A stretch of 64,000 nucleotides of DNA from CADDYT01 sp035294125 (GTDB taxonomy: Bacteria > Chloroflexota > Ktedonobacteria > Ktedonobacterales > Ktedonobacteraceae), in contig DATGLM010000071.1 in assembly GCA_035294125.1 (NCBI GenBank), positions 62,001-126,000 on the forward strand, given 5' to 3'. The position numbers and the translations under genes are program-made. Position 1 is the first letter of the stretch. Every line of letters starts with the position of its first letter. Positions 59,567 to 64,000 of this stretch are shown here, piece after piece. The notes below the pieces were generated by a model. That model saw only the letters and a list, made by a program, of their open reading frames with translations, had not been told where the DNA came from and did not search any database.

Positions 59567-59822
59567 TTGTTTCTCCTCCCTGGTTTTGAGGGATTTTACC
59601 CTGTTGGTGGGGCGTTCTTTGTTGTAAGAACTACCGCTCCACCGTTTTTATTCCTGTTCCCTTTCCCCACCGCTACGTTTGCCACACTTTTTCTAGTGTT
59701 CTTTTTTTCCCCGATCAAAGTGATACTTCGTGCGGTGAAAACGTCCCCTCCTGCCCCACATATGTAGAGCAGTATGGCTCTTTCCGGGATAGTAGTGAGC
59801 TTATTCACAACGCATGGACGTG
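59567..59822 (-). other. Long untranslated leader of greA
   Basis: About 250 bases from the inferred start of transcription to the greA ATG. It contains a hairpin GGTGGGGCG-TTCTT/AAGAA-CTACCGCTCCACC (about 59605-59648) and a small ACACT/AGTGT hairpin near 59690. No known riboswitch matches. A 70-codon GTG frame (59596-59808) exists but has no convincing site. Confidence 0.45.
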
Positions 59823-59851
59823 ATTATACGGCCTCGGCCCGCTCTCGTCAA
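59823..59851 (-). promoter_or_regulatory. Promoter of greA
   Basis: Minus strand TTGACG (59846-59851), 17 bases and TATAAT (59823-59828). It directly follows the stop of the hydrolase gene. Confidence 0.8.
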
Positions 59852-59875
59852 GGGATTTTTACCCAAATTTTCGCG

Positions 59876-61180
59876 CTATGCCAGCTTCCCCATGCGATAC
59901 TGGCCGCTGCCGCAAACCGAGCATTTGCCACGGATGGCCGGGGCGCCGTTCTTCGTTGTCACCTCTTCAACTTCTTTCATCGGCGTTTTCTTCTTGCACT
60001 TCACACAGTAAGCCTCGACCGCGACTGCTGGCTGCATCTCTTCCCGCTCCTGTATCGTTGCGGTAGTTTCGGGTTGTGATTCTACCTCCTCCTCTGCCAG
60101 TAGTGGTTCTATCATAACCAGCGCTCCCTCTTCCGGGGCTTGCTCTGCTTCCATGTCTGTCTCTTCCTGCGTTGCAGTTGCGACTACTGCGTTCGACCGA
60201 GCATCGTCTGGCGTTTGTACCTGCTCCTTCCTCCATTGAAGGATATTTGTAATAACGATTTCGGGATACTCTTCGTGTACAGCCGCGCCCGCGTCCTTGA
60301 TAAGCTCCAACTGGCTCCGTGCCGGGGTCACGAGTTCGTGCTGGCCGCCGATGGCGCGCAGGCGGTTCAATGCCTCTGTTCCCCAGAGTAAGAGCGTCGG
60401 CTGCGCCAGATCCGCGCATGCTCGCGCTACATCCACATCCAGTTTTCCCGCCAGCAGCGCCAGGGGGGCGTGCTCCGCGCCGAACTGATGGCTGGCTGCG
60501 TACAGGTAATCGATCTCTTCTCTTGCCACATCGTCATTACCGGCTGCGTGCTGCCTTTTCATAGTATAGCGCAACGCGGGCCGGATGCTCGTAAGTGGAT
60601 AGAGCAATGTTCCAAGAACTGGGAGCTGCGCAAGTGTTGGCCGCTGCTGGCTTCCACTGAAGAGCTGTGTTGGAGAGATGAGCACGAGGCCCTCGCACAG
60701 TTCAGGCGAGCGTTGCGCTACAGCGACGGCGTAATTACAGCTCAGCCCACTGGCGACAAGCGTTGTGGGTTTCTCAACCACGTCGCGGAGAAAATCCTGC
60801 ACCATTTCAATATACATGGCGGCTGAGTAGTCTCTATTGAGCCGATCAGAGAGACCGAAACCGGGCAGGTCTGGCGCGTAGACACGAAACTCTGCCCCCA
60901 GTGGCTCCATGATTTTACGCATCTCATACGAAGATGCGCCAATACCTGGCGCGTGCAGCAGCACAAGCGCGGGAGCCGCTGCTGGTCCCAGCACTTTGTA
61001 GAAGATGTGGCTGCGCTGCCAGCGATAGATACGGGCTTCTCCTGGCAGAGGGCTTTCCAGTGGCTGCGGCGTCTCCATGATGTGACGTACAGCCACTGCC
61101 AGCACTGCCATCACCATTGCCGCCACGCTGAATAGAAGCAATCCTACGCCTCTGGTGAGGCGACCGCCGATTTTTTTCAT
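59876..61180 (-). CDS. Alpha/beta hydrolase with C-terminal DUF5679 zinc ribbon
   Basis: A 434-residue protein. A signal-anchor helix (about 10-33) precedes an alpha/beta-hydrolase domain with LVLLHAPGIGASSYEMRKI, YAPDLPGFGLSD and the nucleophile Ser147 in VASGLSCNYAV. A Glu stands where the usual acid would be (LLLWGTEALNRL), and His is present near HEEYPEIV. After a Glu-rich linker, residues ~385-434 are a DUF5679-like zinc ribbon (AYCVKCKKKTPMKEVEEV, GKCSVCGSGQYRMGK). The pairing is unusual. GAGGAGG precedes the ATG at 61180. An in-frame ATG 12 codons earlier is not favoured. Confidence 0.8.
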   Translation of the reverse strand: MKKIGGRLTRGVGLLLFSVAAMVMAVLAVAVRHIMETPQPLESPLPGEARIYRWQRSHIFYKVLGPAAAPALVLLHAPGIGASSYEMRKIMEPLGAEFRVYAPDLPGFGLSDRLNRDYSAAMYIEMVQDFLRDVVEKPTTLVASGLSCNYAVAVAQRSPELCEGLVLISPTQLFSGSQQRPTLAQLPVLGTLLYPLTSIRPALRYTMKRQHAAGNDDVAREEIDYLYAASHQFGAEHAPLALLAGKLDVDVARACADLAQPTLLLWGTEALNRLRAIGGQHELVTPARSQLELIKDAGAAVHEEYPEIVITNILQWRKEQVQTPDDARSNAVVATATQEETDMEAEQAPEEGALVMIEPLLAEEEVESQPETTATIQEREEMQPAVAVEAYCVKCKKKTPMKEVEEVTTKNGAPAIRGKCSVCGSGQYRMGKLA

Positions 61181-61360
61181 ACATACCTCCTCATCCATAC
61201 CAGTATACCATAACATGTCTTCTGCTTTACATTAAACCGATGGTTTCCGCGTAATGGGCGAGGGGTTCTCTCCAGGGTATGCTAGATTTTTGTCCTGAAT
61301 GTAACTATAATTAGGATAAAAATAGCAGAGTGCGGTGCGATATTTATAAAGGAGGCTGCT

Positions 61361-62044
61361 ATGCCTGGTATTCTTGGAGGCATCATCATTGCCCTCATCG
61401 GGTATCTCTGGGGGTCCGTTCCCGCAGGTTACTGGATGGGAAAACTCCTGCGTGGGAAAGATTTCGATATCCGTGACTACGGCAGTCATAAAATAGGGGC
61501 CACCAACGTCTTACGCACGCTTGGCTGGGGTCCCGCTATCACCGTCTTCCTGTTCGACATCTCGAAAGGGGTAGGGCCAACCCTGCTGGCGAAGCTTCCG
61601 ATATTTTACCTCTCCGGCTGGGGATTGACCATCGCCGCTCTTGCCGCCCTCGTTGGGCACGTGTATCCAGTATTCATTGGCTTTAAAGGGGGACGCGGCG
61701 TCGCCACGGGTGCCGGTGCCATTCTGGTTATCTCTCCGGTTACCTTTTTGATCGCGGCGATTGCTACGGGCAGTACCATTGCGATCTCGCGCTACGTCTC
61801 ACTTGGCTCGATTGTGGGGGGGGTGACCTCGATGATTTGCGGCATCATCTTTTTCTTTGCCGGTCAAATCTTCTATGTCCACCTGCCGCAACTGGTCTAC
61901 CTGATCCTTGCTCCCGCCTTCGTCATCGCTCTCCACCATGATAATATTGCCCGTCTCTTAAGTGGGAAGGAGCGTAAGATCGGCCAGAAGGTCAAGATTG
62001 AAGAGGGTGCACCTGCTCCCAGTAATTCGGCGTCTCATGTGTAA
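61361..62044 (+). CDS. plsY: Glycerol-3-phosphate acyltransferase PlsY
   Basis: A 227-residue membrane enzyme that acylates glycerol 3-phosphate from acyl phosphate, the first step of phospholipid synthesis. Motif 1 GYLWGSVPAGYWMGK, motif 2 GSHKIGATNVLRTLGW and motif 3 VGHVYPVFIGFKGGRGVATG are all present, with conserved Ser, Asn, His and Gly residues. Five or six helices are predicted. AAAGGAGG precedes the ATG. It converges with pgsA, which uses a related substrate, and a 57-bp palindrome fills the gap between the stops. Confidence 0.95.
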   Translation: MPGILGGIIIALIGYLWGSVPAGYWMGKLLRGKDFDIRDYGSHKIGATNVLRTLGWGPAITVFLFDISKGVGPTLLAKLPIFYLSGWGLTIAALAALVGHVYPVFIGFKGGRGVATGAGAILVISPVTFLIAAIATGSTIAISRYVSLGSIVGGVTSMICGIIFFFAGQIFYVHLPQLVYLILAPAFVIALHHDNIARLLSGKERKIGQKVKIEEGAPAPSNSASHV

Positions 62045-62046
62045 CT

Positions 62047-62103
62047 GCTATGTCAATGCGAGCGCAGCGCAGAAATTCTGCGCTGCGCTCGCATTGACAT
62101 AGC
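62047..62103. terminator. 57-bp perfect palindrome between plsY and pgsA
   Basis: GCTATGTCAATGCGAGCGCA... is perfectly mirrored around a single A, and the two stop codons lie directly on each side. Its TGTCA and GAGCGCAGCG core recalls the dispersed repeats at 12325, 17893 and 51451, so it may be a diverged copy serving as a bidirectional terminator. Confidence 0.82.
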
Positions 62104-62736
62104 TCATACCTGGGACGGGGTGGGCTGCCGGGGTTGCTCTTTCTGGAAGATTGGGGCGGCACCGATCATGTATTCCACACCTGAGAAAATGGTCCAGATG
62201 GTGGCAACAATCAACAGGACATCGGCGATCAGCAGCAGAATATTGGGAATGTTTACCGTCTGGCTGCTGAAGTGAAGCATGAGCGGGAAGATCGAGAGTC
62301 CTGCGGCTCCCAGTCCTTTGGCAAGCAGTATGCCTCCCATCGCCACCAGCGTAATGAATGTTTTCTGCTTTCCCCACATTCCTGCCGGAATCACCGTTCC
62401 TTTCGCCGCTGCCATGGAGCGCAGGCCCATCACCAGAAATTCACGGGTGATGATGATGAAGACAATCCAGGCCGGTACAAGGCCGATTTGTACCAGCGCG
62501 ACGAGGATCGTGGAAACAAACACCTTGTCGGCAGTCAGGTCCAGGAAGATGCCTAGCTGAGAAACCACCTTGAGGCGCCGCGCCAGGTAGCCATCGAAGT
62601 AGTCGGTGACGGAGGCCAGGAAGAAGACCAGGGTGGCGAGCAGGAAGGCTGTGGGCTGGTTAACGAGCACAAGTATGAACACCAGGATGGTTCCAACCAT
62701 CCTGCTGGCACTGAGTAGATTAGGGACGTTTCGCAT
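62104..62736 (-). CDS. pgsA: CDP-diacylglycerol-glycerol-3-phosphate 3-phosphatidyltransferase
   Basis: A 210-residue CDP-alcohol phosphatidyltransferase with the catalytic motif DYFDGYLARRLKVVSQLGIF then LDLTADK (about residues 45-71), that is D-x2-D-G-x2-A-R-x8-G-x3-D-x3-D complete. It makes phosphatidylglycerol phosphate in the membrane. Six helices are expected. GAGGAGA precedes the ATG with T-rich spacing. It follows a glpP-type gene by 24 bases. Confidence 0.93.
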   Translation of the reverse strand: MRNVPNLLSASRMVGTILVFILVLVNQPTAFLLATLVFFLASVTDYFDGYLARRLKVVSQLGIFLDLTADKVFVSTILVALVQIGLVPAWIVFIIITREFLVMGLRSMAAAKGTVIPAGMWGKQKTFITLVAMGGILLAKGLGAAGLSIFPLMLHFSSQTVNIPNILLLIADVLLIVATIWTIFSGVEYMIGAAPIFQKEQPRQPTPSQV

Positions 62737-62760
62737 AAAAAAATCTCCTCACCATGACGC

Positions 62761-63342
62761 TTATTTTTCTTGCGTGCCGCGCCAGAGGGCATAGGTGCTG
62801 CTGCTGCTCAAGATAGCACCGGCAGCCTGAATACGTATTACATCAGCGGCAGTACGAATGAAGCCACCGGCGATAAATGGGCCGTGCAGCAACTGTTTCA
62901 AGGTTGGGGCAACTTCGGGAAAGATAATTCCCGGCAGGATTTCTATGAGATCAGGAGCTGCGCGGGCAATCGTGCGCGCGCCGGTTTCCAGCGCAGAATC
63001 ATCCACCAGGAGCAGGCGCTGGATGGTCACTAACCCCTCTGCCTTCCCGGCGGTGACCAGTTGCGAGCGGCTGGTAATAATCGCATCGACGCCGATCTGA
63101 CGCAGATACTGAATACCGGCCCGGTCCTTGCCTACCCCACTTACCAGATCGACATGCACCACCACTCCCTTGCCAAGCCTGTGCGCCTCGCTCACAAAAG
63201 GAGCTAGCTGGAAGGCATCGCCTTTCAACAGGAAGAGTAGCATGGCATCTGACTCCAGTGCCACCTGCATGTCTTCGCTGGTTTTGATTGCCGCCGCCAC
63301 CGGATGGAGCCGGGCTAAACGCAGGAACTCCTGTTTCGTCAT
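62761..63342 (-). CDS. GlpP-type glycerol-3-phosphate responsive antiterminator
   Basis: A 193-residue TIM-barrel-like protein of the GlpP family: VVVHVDLVSGVGKDRAGIQY, AIITSRSQLV, GLVTIQRLLLVDDSALE and DLIEILPGIIFPEV, then GPFIAGGFIRTAADVI. In Bacillus GlpP binds glycerol 3-phosphate and leader RNA to prevent termination of glpF and glpD. Here it shares an operon with pgsA and lies near plsY, so the ligand fits. Only AGGT is seen as a site before the ATG. Confidence 0.9.
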   Translation of the reverse strand: MTKQEFLRLARLHPVAAAIKTSEDMQVALESDAMLLFLLKGDAFQLAPFVSEAHRLGKGVVVHVDLVSGVGKDRAGIQYLRQIGVDAIITSRSQLVTAGKAEGLVTIQRLLLVDDSALETGARTIARAAPDLIEILPGIIFPEVAPTLKQLLHGPFIAGGFIRTAADVIRIQAAGAILSSSSTYALWRGTQEK

Positions 63343-63405
63343 CGAATTTACCTGTTACATCGTGTCCCATCAGTAGAAAAGATGAACTTTTTACGGCTGT
63401 AGGGC

Positions 63406-63434
63406 TTGACAAATGGCCTTACGCTGAGTAATAT
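63406..63434 (+). promoter_or_regulatory. Promoter toward the second glpP-type gene
   Basis: TTGACA (63406-63411), 17 bases and TAATAT (63429-63434). It gives a leader of about 300 bases. Confidence 0.7.
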
Positions 63435-63673
63435 CATTATATGCGAACCATACAGAGTTGTATAGTTTGTATGGCAAAATTCATCTCGGTCTTTCGTTCA
63501 TATGCCATCTGCATATGAGGCTATCATTTTTGCTTATCGTTCATTGCAAGGAATGGCGCGGAAGGAGCTATCGTGTAACCCGGTCCCTGATGTGATATAA
63601 TCAAACATCCAACCCATGTTAGGGGGCCGTAGTGTTGAGACAACTGCATATGTGTGTAGGGACAGTGAAATGA

Positions 63674-63724
63674 AAAGTCCTGAGCCACCCTTTTATGAGA
63701 GGCTTGGGACTTTGTTGTTTTTTA
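63674..63724 (+). terminator. Terminator hairpin within the leader of the second glpP-type gene
   Basis: AAAGTCCTGAGCC and GGCTTGGGACTTT pair over 13 bp (two G-T), followed by a T-rich tract GTTGTTTTTT. It lies 23 bases before the start codon, so it could be an antitermination site. Confidence 0.78.
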
Positions 63725-63746
63725 TCTGGATAGCAAGGAGTGCAGT

Positions 63747-64000
63747 ATGCTCGTACAATCTTACAGTTCGCTACTCTCGCTTCCAGCGAAATGCAAGCTC
63801 ATTCCGATGGTGGAGAATCGTATGCAGTTCGTGCATGCTCTCGATTCTACAGGAATTGGTGCGATCTTCTTACGCCATTGCAGCCTGTTTGAAGTCTCTT
63901 CCTTGCTGGAGCGGGCGCATCAGCGCGGCCTGGCTGTCTATGTTAACGTTGATCATATCGACGGCGTTCATCCCGATGCCGCTGGCATGCGCTATCTTGT
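63747..64000 (+). CDS. Second GlpP-type antiterminator (cut by window edge)
   Basis: From the ATG at 63747 (AAGGAG before it) 84 residues are visible: MLVQSYSSLLSLPAKCKLIP, then AIFLRHCSLFEVSSLLERAH and GLAVYVNVDHIDGVHPDAAG. The pattern (I/V)P, an LRHC-like strand, and VNVDHIDGVHPDAAGMRYL matches the N-terminal half of GlpP and of the 62761 gene, so this is a diverged paralogue. It is preceded by a long leader with a terminator, as expected for antiterminator targets. The C-terminal half is outside the window. Confidence 0.75.
   Translation, partial: MLVQSYSSLLSLPAKCKLIPMVENRMQFVHALDSTGIGAIFLRHCSLFEVSSLLERAHQRGLAVYVNVDHIDGVHPDAAGMRYL

Larger units (their letters stand above)
63343..63746. 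other. Divergent regulatory region between the two glpP-type genes
   Basis: A spacer of 404 bases. On the plus strand it holds a consensus promoter (63406-63434), a second extended -10 TGATATAAT (63593-63601) and a terminator (63674-63724). The segment 63620-63670 with GGGGGCCGTAGTGTTGAGAC may be structured, but I do not recognise it. Confidence 0.5.

Noticed and set aside
59596..59808. 70-codon GTG frame in the greA leader
   Set aside because: No ribosome site precedes it and the composition is ordinary for random sequence. It is listed only as part of the leader.
63620..63670. Possible riboswitch with GGGGGCCGTAGTGTTGAGAC
   Set aside because: I compared it by eye with ZTP, THF, guanidine and c-di-GMP cores and none fit. 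I kept it only as an unassigned leader.

Overview
The window looks like a chromosomal segment of a Chloroflexota bacterium, most probably of the Ktedonobacteria. That placement is an inference from gene content and style: Gram-positive-like SD sites, T-box and SAM-I leaders, GreA, YvcK, a split nuo set, DUF5679-type zinc ribbons and many PLDc_N and PadR proteins. It has not been checked by alignment. GC is moderate to high and there is no phage, no CRISPR array, no rRNA, no tRNA that I can recognise and no complete insertion sequence. Most genes are housekeeping or metabolic.

Layout. 1-5130 (minus): a methionine/aspartate-family operon, metX-metY-aspartate kinase-asd (cut by the window edge). 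It is preceded by a strong promoter and then two stacked regulators, a SAM-I riboswitch with its terminator followed by a T-box with an ATG (Met) specifier and its terminator. 5.2-21 kb: mostly single genes, including a pyrimidine-dimer-glycosylase-like protein, a CHAP-domain envelope protein, a MocR regulator divergent from an eIF2B/ribose-1,5-bisphosphate-isomerase-like protein, a membrane protein with a GGCT-like domain, a GYD protein, YvcK, a small secreted peptide, an autoregulated-looking PadR gene, a TPR protein, an aldo/keto reductase and a zinc-ribbon pseudokinase. 21.3-27.5 kb: nuoJKLMN, the membrane-arm half of complex I, closed by a 58-bp perfect palindrome. 27.6-30.2 kb: a PQQ-propeller lipoprotein and remnants of a pentapeptide protein. 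30.2-33.1 kb: a TPP riboswitch with terminator driving an ABC importer for a thiamine precursor. 33.3-43 kb: NUDIX, MBL, an RNase D-like protein, CoxG-like, rplI, a Ca2+/H+ antiporter, Nnr, a methyltransferase and a lipoprotein. 43.2-47.6 kb (minus): secG, an SGNH lipoprotein and a giant FtsX-type permease. 48.2-54.7 kb: a membrane/HNH-like protein, a glycosyltransferase fused to a degenerate GGDEF domain, an MBL protein, pyrG and a soluble MgtE-like regulator. 54.7-61.2 kb: a Cys-rich protein, prs, a wHTH regulator with an MFS exporter, greA and a hydrolase fused to DUF5679. 61.3-64 kb: glycerophospholipid genes plsY and pgsA with two divergent GlpP-type antiterminators, the second cut by the window edge.

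The most notable element is the tandem SAM-I riboswitch / Met T-box leader (about 4484-5124). It should act as a two-input AND gate: transcription reaches metX only when SAM is low and uncharged tRNA-Met is high. Other points worth following are the GT2-degenerate GGDEF fusion, the SGNH lipoprotein-FtsX permease pair reminiscent of E. coli TesA-YbbP, the soluble MgtE head downstream of pyrG, the paired PadR operators, and the two GlpP paralogues.
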